Below, in pieces: positions 44,036 to 53,175 of a stretch of 64,000 nt of DNA. A program made the translations under genes and the position numbers. The stretch covers positions 248,001 to 312,000 of the forward strand of contig NZ_CANLYI010000001.1 in NCBI RefSeq assembly GCF_947495255.1. Reading direction: 5' to 3'. The notes under the pieces are model-generated. The model searched no databases, was not told the origin of the DNA, and was given only the letters and a program-made list of their open reading frames with translations. The DNA is from an uncultured Winogradskyella sp. GTDB lineage: Bacteria > Bacteroidota > Bacteroidia > Flavobacteriales > Flavobacteriaceae. Numbering within the stretch: position 1 is the stretch's first letter; the number at the start of each line of letters is the position of its first letter.

Positions 44036-45712
44036 TTATTCTGTTTCTATAAGAACGATATCAAATGGTGAATCGATTGTTATTTTACCATTTTCTACAG
44101 TTGCTGTTTTTCCAGAATAAGCATCACGTAGCATTACTCTTTCTTCAAAAACCTTAGAAACATCAATCACTTTTTCTCCTTTTTCAAGTTTTAAACCAAT
44201 AACCACTAAATCTTTAAAATTGCCTTTTTGATAGCTTCTATAAAAATAATAAGGTGTTTCAGTTATCATTTGATGCACACCTGCTCCAACTGCAGGATGA
44301 TTTGCTCTAAATTTCCCTAATTTTTGCCAATGTGTTAAAATCGTTTTTGTTCTAGCATCATTTTTAATAGCATCCCAATTCATAAAAGAACGTAATGTGG
44401 CATCACCTTCTGTACCTTCAATAATTAATGGTCTTGCCGACTCACCTCCATAATATACTTGCGAAGTTCCTGGAGACAACAATAGCTTATTAGCTGTTAC
44501 ATATGGCTTCTTTCTTTCTGCATCAAACGGACTTCCATCATCATGAGAACTTAGATAATTAAGTGTTCCAAAGCCCTTTAATTCACCATTTAAAATATCC
44601 GAATATCGTTTATATAACGCTTCATAATCCATTTCTTTTGAGTTCCATTTAAAATCAAAATTGATTAAACTATGAAAACTTGGTGGATTAAAATAATTGA
44701 CTTGTCTATCTCCAAAATCATATATCTGACCAGAACTGACTCCATAATTATAAACCTCACCAACGAGATAAAAATTATTATCATCTAATACTTTATCTGG
44801 ATTGTTCTTTTTGAATTCAGTAAAAGCATAATCGCATTCCACTTTAAATTCTTCCCAAACATATTCTTCAGTATGTTTTACCGTATCTGCTCTATAACCA
44901 TCTACTCCAAACTCTGTAATGTAATCGGTAAGCCATTTCATAATATAAAAACGTGGTGCTCTTGGGTGACCAGTACGCTCAAAAAAGGCATCGAGTTCCT
45001 TAACCTCTTGCTTGTATCGCCCTTCTGCTTTCCATTTTTCTACCAGTTGTGGTGGTAACGCTACATCATCATTACTTTCTGTTCTAATATCCGGTAAGTT
45101 TGCAACTAAGGTGCAGCTTATAGTATTGGCATAACTGTCATAAGAACATTGCTGATCTGTACGTACCCATTCTTCTGGCCAAACTGGATCTTTGTCGGTA
45201 ACAGGACCTGTATGATTTATTACAGCATCTAACACAATTCTTATACCTCTTGCGTGTGCTTCTTTTACTAGCTCGTGTAAATCTTCCTTAGTACCAAAAT
45301 TTGGGTCTATCTTAGTCCAATCCTTAGTCCAATAACCATGAAAACCATAACTTAAACCTGTACCTTCATTGGTTGCGCCATGGATTTGTTCTACTATTGG
45401 TGTCATCCAAATGGCATTAATACCCAAATCGGAAAAATAACCTTCTTTTACTTTCTGAGTTATTCCTTTAATGTCTCCACCTTGAAAACCTCTTAATTTT
45501 CCTGGCTGTTTTGAACGATCAAAATTGGTGTCATTTTCAGATTTACCGTTATTAAATCTATCCGTTAATAAAAAATAGAGATTTGCACCTTCCCAAACAA
45601 ATGGTGTTTCAATAGCTTGTTCTGTTTCTAATGCAGCTATCTTGTTTTCCTTGTCCTTATTTTTGCAACTCAAAGTGATTAGAATTATAGTTAATAGAAT
45701 TAGTTTCTTCAT
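44036..45712 (-). CDS. GH13 alpha-amylase family lipoprotein
   Basis: A 558-residue GH13 enzyme, lipobox TLSC (Cys16). The four conserved regions are present: VLDAVINHTG (near 160), GVDGYRADTVKH with nucleophile Asp (near 275), LVGEVYN with acid/base Glu (near 318) and LSSHDDGSPF with the transition-state Asp (near 391). The N-terminal block FVWEGANLYFLLTDRFNNG and early TIM-barrel resemble SusG/cyclomaltodextrinase-type amylases. It would cut starch or maltodextrin at the cell surface or in the periplasm. Lies 55 bases upstream of the GH97 gene in the operon. Confidence 0.92.
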   Translation of the reverse strand: MKKLILLTIILITLSCKNKDKENKIAALETEQAIETPFVWEGANLYFLLTDRFNNGKSENDTNFDRSKQPGKLRGFQGGDIKGITQKVKEGYFSDLGINAIWMTPIVEQIHGATNEGTGLSYGFHGYWTKDWTKIDPNFGTKEDLHELVKEAHARGIRIVLDAVINHTGPVTDKDPVWPEEWVRTDQQCSYDSYANTISCTLVANLPDIRTESNDDVALPPQLVEKWKAEGRYKQEVKELDAFFERTGHPRAPRFYIMKWLTDYITEFGVDGYRADTVKHTEEYVWEEFKVECDYAFTEFKKNNPDKVLDDNNFYLVGEVYNYGVSSGQIYDFGDRQVNYFNPPSFHSLINFDFKWNSKEMDYEALYKRYSDILNGELKGFGTLNYLSSHDDGSPFDAERKKPYVTANKLLLSPGTSQVYYGGESARPLIIEGTEGDATLRSFMNWDAIKNDARTKTILTHWQKLGKFRANHPAVGAGVHQMITETPYYFYRSYQKGNFKDLVVIGLKLEKGEKVIDVSKVFEERVMLRDAYSGKTATVENGKITIDSPFDIVLIETE

Positions 45713-45780
45713 AATTATTTATTGGTTTTAGGCCTGTTTGGTTTTAAAACTCTGAACAGATCTGGACTGAGGTTTTGAAT

Positions 45781-47661
45781 CTATTTAATTTTTAAAATAA
45801 AAGATTCCAAAGGTTTAATATCAATTCTTACTTGTGCTTTACCATTTTCAACTTTTAAAGTTGAAGTATATGTTTTATACAATTGGTCTTTTACTTCGTA
45901 TTCACCATCTTTAAGTTCTAATTTCTGAACTAAATCTTCTGGTAATTGCAACTCAAAACCATAAGTATTGTCTGCATTAAAGTTTGAAATAATTATCAAT
46001 TTTCCATCGTCACTCCAACGTACAAAAGACAACACTTTATCATTATACCATTCCGTATTTTGGTGATTGTAATGCTGAATATCTTGATAGTCTCCCATTA
46101 AAGCCGAACTATTGATTGTGAAGTTCAGCAAGCGCGTATAGAAATCACGAAGCTTATCTTCTTGCTTTGTGGATTGTCCTCCATCAAACTTTTTGTCATT
46201 TACCCAACGCACTATACTTGGCACTGAACCATAATCGAAAATAGAAGTTCGGCTTGGATCTCCAAAACCTAAATCTTCTGCTCCAGGCTCACCAAATTCT
46301 TGACCAAAATAAATCATGGTTGGTGCTGTAGAAGATGTTGCAGAAACCACCATTGCTGGTTTTCCTTTTTCTGCACTACCAGCAAATTCTGGACTCGCAA
46401 TACGTTGCTCATCATGGTTTTCTAAAAAGTGAAGCATATGATGCTCAATATCGCCTAAATCACTTAAAATTGGTGGAATGTTATCTGTACTTCCGTGACC
46501 TTGCATGACGTGTTTAAGTATATCATAAAGTTGAACTTTATCATATAAATAATCCATTTTTCCTCGTTTAATATAATCTCTATATAAACTTGGGTTATAA
46601 ACCTCAGCTAATAAAAAAGCCTCTGGATTTTTCATTTTAATGTGCGAATTCATATAACTCCAGAATTCAACAGGTACCATTTCTGCCATATCATAACGGA
46701 AACCATCAACGCCTTTGGCGGTCCAATACAAAGCAATATCTTTAAACTTCACCCACGAACTTGGCACTGTTTTATCACTCCAAAATTCAAAATGTTTTTT
46801 ATAATCTTCATTCTCAAAACCATCTGGTAAATCATCAAAATCTTTTCTACCATCAGGACTAATGCCATAATTTACTTTTACGGTTTCGTACCAATCGTTG
46901 ATATCTGGTTGCGATGCTCGTGAACCGTTTCCTGTCCATTTTGCAGGAATTTCTTCAAACTTACTATCTACTAAATCTGTTTTTTCTCCTCCTAGAGGTT
47001 GGTAGCCGTTCTTCCATTCTGGCACTTTAAACGCTTCACCTGGATTGTAATAAAAGTTATTGTTAACGTCGTAGGTTTTTGTTTTATCATCTTCTGACCC
47101 AAAATCTGAAGCTCCTTTTGGATTTGACAAACTCTGGTAATTACGAGCCACGTGATTTGGTACAATATCAATAATCACTTTTAAGCCTGCTTTATGAGAA
47201 CGCTCAATTAACGCTTCAAATTCCTCTAACCTATTGTCAACATTCACGGCTAAATCTGGATTAACATTATAATAATCCTTCACAGCATATGGTGAACCAG
47301 CTCTTCCTTTTACAATATCTGGATCGTCATTAGAAATACCATATTTAGTATAATCCGTAATCACATCGTGATGAGGAACTCCTGTATACCAAATATGTGT
47401 TACGCCTAAATCTTTAATTTCTTTTAAAGCTAAATCCGTGAAATCATTAAATTTTCCAACGCCATTTTCTTCTAAAGTTCCCCAAGGTTTATTGGTGGTA
47501 TTCGTATTTCCGAATAATCGTGTAAAAACCTGATATACGACTTCTTTCTTCTTCATTTGAATTTTAATTTCTTCTTGATTAATAGGTGCTTTGTTTTCGT
47601 TTTTACATCCAAAAATACTTAATACAACTAATACTATTGTAATGCTTTTAATCTTTTTCAT
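45781..47661 (-). CDS. GH13 alpha-amylase family lipoprotein
   Basis: A 626-residue GH13 enzyme with lipobox IFGC (Cys19). Conserved regions: VIIDIVPNHVAR (near 163), GVDGFRYDMAEM (near 320), AFLLAEVYNP (near 350) and FLENHDEQRIASP (near 413). Compared with its neighbour, it has a larger insert between regions I and II (about 175-300). Product specificity cannot be read from sequence; it may act on branched or short maltodextrins. It starts 5 bases after the GH31 gene stop and is followed by another GH13 after 68 bases. Confidence 0.92.
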   Translation of the reverse strand: MKKIKSITIVLVVLSIFGCKNENKAPINQEEIKIQMKKKEVVYQVFTRLFGNTNTTNKPWGTLEENGVGKFNDFTDLALKEIKDLGVTHIWYTGVPHHDVITDYTKYGISNDDPDIVKGRAGSPYAVKDYYNVNPDLAVNVDNRLEEFEALIERSHKAGLKVIIDIVPNHVARNYQSLSNPKGASDFGSEDDKTKTYDVNNNFYYNPGEAFKVPEWKNGYQPLGGEKTDLVDSKFEEIPAKWTGNGSRASQPDINDWYETVKVNYGISPDGRKDFDDLPDGFENEDYKKHFEFWSDKTVPSSWVKFKDIALYWTAKGVDGFRYDMAEMVPVEFWSYMNSHIKMKNPEAFLLAEVYNPSLYRDYIKRGKMDYLYDKVQLYDILKHVMQGHGSTDNIPPILSDLGDIEHHMLHFLENHDEQRIASPEFAGSAEKGKPAMVVSATSSTAPTMIYFGQEFGEPGAEDLGFGDPSRTSIFDYGSVPSIVRWVNDKKFDGGQSTKQEDKLRDFYTRLLNFTINSSALMGDYQDIQHYNHQNTEWYNDKVLSFVRWSDDGKLIIISNFNADNTYGFELQLPEDLVQKLELKDGEYEVKDQLYKTYTSTLKVENGKAQVRIDIKPLESFILKIK

Positions 47662-47666
47662 TTGGA

Positions 47667-50054
47667 TTATTTTTTGAGTTTTACTGTAATTACTGAAGTC
47701 TCACCTGTATTTCTTTCAATAGGAATCCTAGCCGTTTTTGAAGTTTCTGACCAGTCAAAATCGTCATTCCTTCCAACTGTAATTCGTTTTGGTTTATGTT
47801 TTAATCCATGAATTGTTAAATAAAAAACACGTGATTTAGAACTAAAATTCTTTCCTGTTTTATCTGTGATTTTAAATTCTAATTTAGAACCTCTAGTGGT
47901 CATTTCAAAATTTAATACCTCAAAATCTTTATTTTTTATAGCTTTCGCAGATTTGCCGTCATCACTATAAATTTGTCTCTTGGATGTTAGCACAGAAGAG
48001 TCGTGATAGTAATCAATTTTATAGTTTGTATCTTCAAACTCTTCTGTTGTTTGAACCACTTTTGTATTAGAAATAAATGCACCTGCTCTTACATAAGTAG
48101 GAATTGAACTTTCATTCAATTTTACCGTTTTTGTTTGTCCTCCTTTTATCTTTTCATCGGTATAGAAATCGAACCAAACATTGTCTTTTGGAAAGTAAAC
48201 ATCTTGTTCTGTTATTTCGGCTTCTAAAACTGGTGATACCAAAATGTCATTTCCCCATAAATAGGTTTTTGAGTAATTGAACAAATCTGCATTATCCGAT
48301 TCTTCAAAAAACAATGGTCGCATTAATGGCTTTCCAAATTGGCTATTTTCAAAAACCAAATTGTAATTATATGGTAATAATTTATAACGTAATTCAATAG
48401 CTTGTTTGGCTAATGCTTTCGCTTTTTCGCTTCTAAAAATAGGTTCACTTGGCACGTCTTCTTGTGCATGAGGTCTATAAATTGGATTAAAAACGCCGTA
48501 TTGCAACCATCGCACATATAATTCATCATCTAAATTTGCACCTGCAAAACCACCTAAATCACTATGCATATACGCTAAACCTTGCATTCCCATTTGTAAT
48601 GCAATCTCGGGTTGACTTTGTAATCCTCCCCAAGTTCTGTTAACATCTCCAGACCATGGAATCATACCATAACGTTGCGAGCCAGAGTAACCAGCACGCA
48701 TTAAAATAAAGGGTCTTGTATCTGGGAAATCGCGCTCGTAGCCTTCAAAAATCAATCTTGCCCAATCGTGGCCATAGATATTATGAACTTCATTTGCGCT
48801 ACCTGTTTTGTGTTGTACCCAATCTGGATGTACTTCTGGTTCTCCTAAATCTCCCCAAATACCTGCAACACCCTTATTCGCTAAATCTTTATAGATGTTC
48901 CAAAACCATTTTTCGCCATCAGGATTGTATATATCTATGAGTCCTGTGTTACCAAAGTAGAAATCGTATTTCGCAGGATTCCCAACAGAGTCTTTTGCCA
49001 GAATCTTTTTCTCAACCGCTTCATCCCATTTCTTAGATGTCGTTAAGATAAAAGGCTCTGTAATGGTAATCGTTTTTACTCCTTTATCATTGAGACGTTT
49101 TACCATGCCTTCAAAATCTGGAAAAGAATCTCTAAAGACTTCTAAATTTCCCATGGTTCCTTTTAGTTCTTTTCCGAACCAATATAAATCTAGAATTATA
49201 GCATCAACCGGAATTTTTTCATCATTAAATTTAGCTATGGTTTCTTCAACTTCTTGCTGAGAATGATACCCAAAACGACTCGAAAAATTACCTAAAGCCC
49301 AACGCGGCAGCATTGGTTGCTTTCCTGTTAAATCGGTATAAACATCCATCATATCTAACCAAGAATCACCAACAATGACTTGGTAGGTTTTTCGGCCTGA
49401 AATGGTTTCATATTTTAATGAATTATCGCCTTTACTGTCTAAATCTAAAAAACCAATTGGTGCATTATCAAAATGCAACATGTACTGTTTGGAAGACACT
49501 ACAATTGGCATGGTGTAATTCATCAGTTCGCTATGTGTTTCGTAACCATAATGTGCTCTATTGTATAATTGCAAACGATTGCCACGACGATTCATTCCTA
49601 ATGCTCTTGCTCCTCCTCCATATAAAACTTCATCTTTTGTAAGATTAAAATTTATAGTTTCTAAACTGTCATTTTTTACATAACCTTCCTTTTCTGAAAC
49701 AATAAATTTGTCTTTATAATAATATGAAATTTGAAAAGGGCTTTTAGTAATGGCAACGTATAAACCTTTGGTTTTTAAAACAACATCATTGCCTCTGTCT
49801 GTCATTTCAAAATACGAATTGTAAGGCTTTGCAACCACAGCATGAGATTGTGCTTTTAAGTATTCGCCTTTAGGCACAAAAGTCGTTTCTATAATGTTTG
49901 AAGAATAGGGTTTGATAATATAATAGCCATCGTTGACTTCAACTTTTAAATCTAAGCCTTGTTTTACTGCGCTTTTAAAAACACGGTTAGAGTTTTGGGC
50001 AGATAAAAAGGCAAATGAAAAGAGGGCTACTATAAATAATTTAATGTTTTTCAT
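47667..50054 (-). CDS. GH31 alpha-glucosidase
   Basis: A 795-residue GH31 enzyme with a signal peptidase I-type leader (MKNIKLFIVALFSFAFLSAQ), so periplasmic rather than lipid-anchored. The nucleophile Asp lies in GIWGDLGEPEVHPDW (near 402) and the acid/base Asp in WSGDVNRTWGGLQSQPE (near 470). N-terminal beta-sandwich and C-terminal beta domains are of usual size. It releases glucose from alpha-glucans, most likely alpha-1,4/1,6 oligosaccharides given its neighbours. Alpha-xylosidase is a less likely alternative. Confidence 0.93.
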   Translation of the reverse strand: MKNIKLFIVALFSFAFLSAQNSNRVFKSAVKQGLDLKVEVNDGYYIIKPYSSNIIETTFVPKGEYLKAQSHAVVAKPYNSYFEMTDRGNDVVLKTKGLYVAITKSPFQISYYYKDKFIVSEKEGYVKNDSLETINFNLTKDEVLYGGGARALGMNRRGNRLQLYNRAHYGYETHSELMNYTMPIVVSSKQYMLHFDNAPIGFLDLDSKGDNSLKYETISGRKTYQVIVGDSWLDMMDVYTDLTGKQPMLPRWALGNFSSRFGYHSQQEVEETIAKFNDEKIPVDAIILDLYWFGKELKGTMGNLEVFRDSFPDFEGMVKRLNDKGVKTITITEPFILTTSKKWDEAVEKKILAKDSVGNPAKYDFYFGNTGLIDIYNPDGEKWFWNIYKDLANKGVAGIWGDLGEPEVHPDWVQHKTGSANEVHNIYGHDWARLIFEGYERDFPDTRPFILMRAGYSGSQRYGMIPWSGDVNRTWGGLQSQPEIALQMGMQGLAYMHSDLGGFAGANLDDELYVRWLQYGVFNPIYRPHAQEDVPSEPIFRSEKAKALAKQAIELRYKLLPYNYNLVFENSQFGKPLMRPLFFEESDNADLFNYSKTYLWGNDILVSPVLEAEITEQDVYFPKDNVWFDFYTDEKIKGGQTKTVKLNESSIPTYVRAGAFISNTKVVQTTEEFEDTNYKIDYYHDSSVLTSKRQIYSDDGKSAKAIKNKDFEVLNFEMTTRGSKLEFKITDKTGKNFSSKSRVFYLTIHGLKHKPKRITVGRNDDFDWSETSKTARIPIERNTGETSVITVKLKK

Positions 50055-50082
50055 TTTTAAATTTTTGAAGTCTAATTGGTTA

Positions 50083-51096
50083 TTAAAATCCTACATTAGG
50101 CTTGTTGTTTCGATGCTTACTATCTTTTAATAAAAATACTAATGGCTGGTCTAATCTTTTGTTCCAAGAGTTTTCTGAATGATTAGTCCCTTCAAAAAAT
50201 AAGTTTTTAGAATCAGAACTTGTATAACCTTTAGCTTTTAAAATCTCATCTACTCTTGGTGCATATTGCGGATAATATTGGTCTAACGTTTCATTACCAT
50301 AATCAAAATACAATTTATGCTCACCTGCTTTTGGTAAATTAGCATCCATGTATTTAAAAATCCCAATGGGATACGGATTATTTTCCGTTGGCATTGCCCC
50401 TGGCCAATGTGTTGATAAACAAGCTGCACCTCCAAAGACTTCTGGATACTCAGAAATGGCATACATAGACATTAAGCCTCCCATACTTGAGCCCATGACA
50501 AACGTATTTTCCTTGTCTGTATAAACGGAATACTTTTTATCTATTTCTGGCTTTAATTCCTCGACGATAAATTTTAAATAATTATCACCATTCAGTTTAA
50601 AATCCTTTGAACCTGAAAGGTCTTTTAAGCTATCTTTAGTGGCTTCGTTTATATAATTAAATGCTTTTTGAGGGAATAAATCTTGCCAACGAAGTTCTGC
50701 TATATTATGAACTGCAACAACTATAAAGTCTTCAGTTTTTCCTTCTTCCATTAATTGGCTTGCCCATTCATCTAATTTCCATTCTTGTTTGTTCCAAGTC
50801 GTTAATGAATCGAATAACATTTGGCCATCATGCATATATAATACGTTGTATTTTTTGCTTTCCATATAGTTTTCTGGTAACCAAACATCGACTGGTCTTG
50901 GTGCAATATAGTTGGATGGAAAACTATCAATTCTATGAATTTCTCCTTTGAAGAGTGTTGCACTTTTTAAATGTTGAAAGTTTATTGGCGCAACATTTGT
51001 TTCTGTTTCATCCGTATTTAGTTCTTCTGTTTTCGATTCATTTTTACAAGAAAACATAAATAAACTAACACATAATACCAGTAAAATAGTTCTCAT
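50083..51096 (-). CDS. Esterase D/enterochelin-esterase-like alpha/beta hydrolase lipoprotein
   Basis: A 337-residue lipoprotein (lipobox MFSC, Cys17) with an alpha/beta hydrolase fold: PVDVWLPENYMESKKYNVLYMHDGQMLFD (about 67-95, split here by the first strand), nucleophile Ser in VMGSSMGGLMSMY (near 203) and a final His in FEGTNHSENSW (near 310). It resembles the putative esterase family that includes esterase D and carbohydrate esterases. It lies between GH31 and GH13 genes in the operon, with a 1-base gap to the upstream gene, so a role in maltodextrin use is implied, perhaps deacylation, but no substrate is evident. Confidence 0.88.
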   Translation of the reverse strand: MRTILLVLCVSLFMFSCKNESKTEELNTDETETNVAPINFQHLKSATLFKGEIHRIDSFPSNYIAPRPVDVWLPENYMESKKYNVLYMHDGQMLFDSLTTWNKQEWKLDEWASQLMEEGKTEDFIVVAVHNIAELRWQDLFPQKAFNYINEATKDSLKDLSGSKDFKLNGDNYLKFIVEELKPEIDKKYSVYTDKENTFVMGSSMGGLMSMYAISEYPEVFGGAACLSTHWPGAMPTENNPYPIGIFKYMDANLPKAGEHKLYFDYGNETLDQYYPQYAPRVDEILKAKGYTSSDSKNLFFEGTNHSENSWNKRLDQPLVFLLKDSKHRNNKPNVGF

Positions 51097-51097
51097 A

Positions 51098-53041
51098 TTA
51101 TTGCGTTTTTGTAGTTAAAATTGTACTTCCTTTTTCATCTAAAGTCATACTAGTATTCCAAATAAGCGTTTCCTTTGAAATAATATTAGTTAGTGTTTTA
51201 CCACTTAAACCTAACTCTTCAAATCTTGATAATTCTAATTCTTGTTCTTCTTCATTTTTATTAATGATATGAACAACAGTTTCATTATCCGAAATTCTCG
51301 CCATTACATAAACACCATCTTGTGGCGCAAAATGCATGGTTTTACCATCATGAATAGCGTCGCTCGTTTTTCTGTAGTTTAACATCTTAGTTAAAAACGT
51401 CTGCATGTCTTTTTGATTATCGGAAAGGCCTTCCCCTGTAAATGCATTAACACTATCACCTTGCCAACCTCCAGGGAAATCTGTTCTTATTAATCCATGG
51501 TCTCCAGGCTTTTCAAAATCGTCCATTAGAATTTCTGTACCGTAATAAATTTGCGGTATTCTTGGCATCATTAAAAGGTAACTTAAAGCCATTTTAGTAT
51601 TTACAACATCGCCTTTTAGTTGTGTAAAAACACGACTCATATCATGGTTATCTGTAAACGCCATAATATCTTTTGGTGATGTATACGCGAAGTCGTTAGC
51701 TAAACCTTCGTACATTTTAACCAAACCTTTATCCCAAGATTCCTCTTCATTTAAAGCATCACTAATATTTTTTTGCATGGCAAAATCCATACTCGATTTT
51801 AAATTAGAATCGTATTTATCATTGTTTTCATGGCCTTCTTGCCAATACCCAATTAACAACGGATTGTAACTCCACTCTTCTCCAACAATTGAAAAGTTTG
51901 GATACTCGCTCATTATGGCTCCTGCCCAATTACTCATAAAAGCCTTGTCTGGATATGGATATGTATCTTGTCTAATACCACCTAATCCTAAAGTTTCAAT
52001 CCACCAAATACTATTCTGCGTAATATAATTTGCCATAAAAGGATTACGCTGATTTAAATCTGGCATACTAGAAACAAACCAACCATCTGCCATTTCTAAG
52101 TAATCGTTTTTAGAAGCGTAAGGGTCTTGATTTGTCGTTCTTCTATGGTTAGACGTTTTTGTTGTTTTCCAATCCCAATTGTCTTTATTTTCTTCATAAA
52201 GTTCTTGGTAGTTTACCCAATCTTTAAACGGTAAATCTTTCATCCACCAATGTTCTAAACCACAATGATTAGCAACTTGGTCCATAATCAATTTCATGTC
52301 TCTAGTTCTTAGATTATTGGCTAATTCTTTATAATCTTTTAAGGTACCAAAACGAGGGTCTACTTTGTAGAAATCTGTCATGGCATAACCGTGATACGAG
52401 CCACTTGGCATGTCATTTATTAAAACAGGGCATGGCCAAACAGCCGTAAATCCAAGATTTTCAATATAATCTAAATGGCTAGTTATGCCTTGTAAATCTC
52501 CACCATGTCTGGCATAACCATCAGTTCTATCAATGCCTTGTTGAAGCAATCCTGCTACTTCATCATTTTTTGGATTCGCATTTGCAAAACGGTCTGGTGT
52601 AATAAGATAAATAGCATCAGAGCTATCAAAACCAATGTAATCTTCAGCTGGTTTCTCTCGTGATTTTAACTCGTAAGTTTGAATTAATTCTGAGGCATCT
52701 TCAAGCTGAAATCTAATATTGAATTTTCCTGCTTTTGCCGTTTCGGAAATCTCTAAATCTAAGAACAGATAATTTGGGCTATCTGCCTTATGAACTTCCG
52801 CTATGCTAACTCCTGAATAATTAATTTTTGGTATTGCACTGCCAATATTTGGATGCTTTACCAGTAATTGTAATTTTTGATTTTTGAATCCAATCCACCA
52901 ATGAGGTGGCTCAACTTTCTCAATATCGTTTTGGATTTCAGCTACAGGTTCTGAAACCACGCTTTCCTCAGATGTGGTTTCCTTGCATGAAAACACAGTT
53001 GCAACTAGAAGCGTTATTAGAATTAGTTTTAGTGTTTTCAT
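51098..53041 (-). CDS. GH13 neopullulanase/cyclomaltodextrinase-like lipoprotein
   Basis: A 647-residue GH13 enzyme with lipobox VFSC (Cys19). An N-terminal cyclomaltodextrinase-type immunoglobulin domain (about 42-130, VEPPHWWIGFKNQKLQLLV) precedes the barrel: IMDQVANHCG (near 256), GLGGIRQDTYPYPD (near 357), FSIVGEEW (near 387), AFTDNHDMSRVF (near 466). A C-terminal beta domain ends the protein. This layout matches SusA/neopullulanase enzymes that cleave pullulan, cyclodextrin or maltodextrin in the periplasm. It is 134 bases after the GH65 gene, the gap holding a pair of palindromic repeats. Confidence 0.92.
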   Translation of the reverse strand: MKTLKLILITLLVATVFSCKETTSEESVVSEPVAEIQNDIEKVEPPHWWIGFKNQKLQLLVKHPNIGSAIPKINYSGVSIAEVHKADSPNYLFLDLEISETAKAGKFNIRFQLEDASELIQTYELKSREKPAEDYIGFDSSDAIYLITPDRFANANPKNDEVAGLLQQGIDRTDGYARHGGDLQGITSHLDYIENLGFTAVWPCPVLINDMPSGSYHGYAMTDFYKVDPRFGTLKDYKELANNLRTRDMKLIMDQVANHCGLEHWWMKDLPFKDWVNYQELYEENKDNWDWKTTKTSNHRRTTNQDPYASKNDYLEMADGWFVSSMPDLNQRNPFMANYITQNSIWWIETLGLGGIRQDTYPYPDKAFMSNWAGAIMSEYPNFSIVGEEWSYNPLLIGYWQEGHENNDKYDSNLKSSMDFAMQKNISDALNEEESWDKGLVKMYEGLANDFAYTSPKDIMAFTDNHDMSRVFTQLKGDVVNTKMALSYLLMMPRIPQIYYGTEILMDDFEKPGDHGLIRTDFPGGWQGDSVNAFTGEGLSDNQKDMQTFLTKMLNYRKTSDAIHDGKTMHFAPQDGVYVMARISDNETVVHIINKNEEEQELELSRFEELGLSGKTLTNIISKETLIWNTSMTLDEKGSTILTTKTQ

Positions 53042-53090
53042 TGTAATTTATTTTAAAAATGAAACAAGTCGGTAGTAATCTTAAACAAAT

Positions 53091-53168
53091 ACCTACAAGG
53101 TTTTTAAAACCTTGCAGGATATTTAATTCATATTCTAGACCTACTAGGTTTTAAAAACCTGCAAGGTC
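53091..53168. repeat. Pair of REP-like palindromes
   Basis: Two related units lie in opposite arrangement: 53091-53120 (ACCTACAAGGTTTTTAAAAC and on) and 53138-53168 (ending AAAACCTGCAAGGTC). Each is a hairpin around GGTTTTTAAAACC-type centres. They fill the GH65-GH13 gap inside the operon. The sequence type is common between genes in flavobacteria and may stabilise or process the mRNA. Confidence 0.6.
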
Positions 53169-53175
53169 TTCTAAA

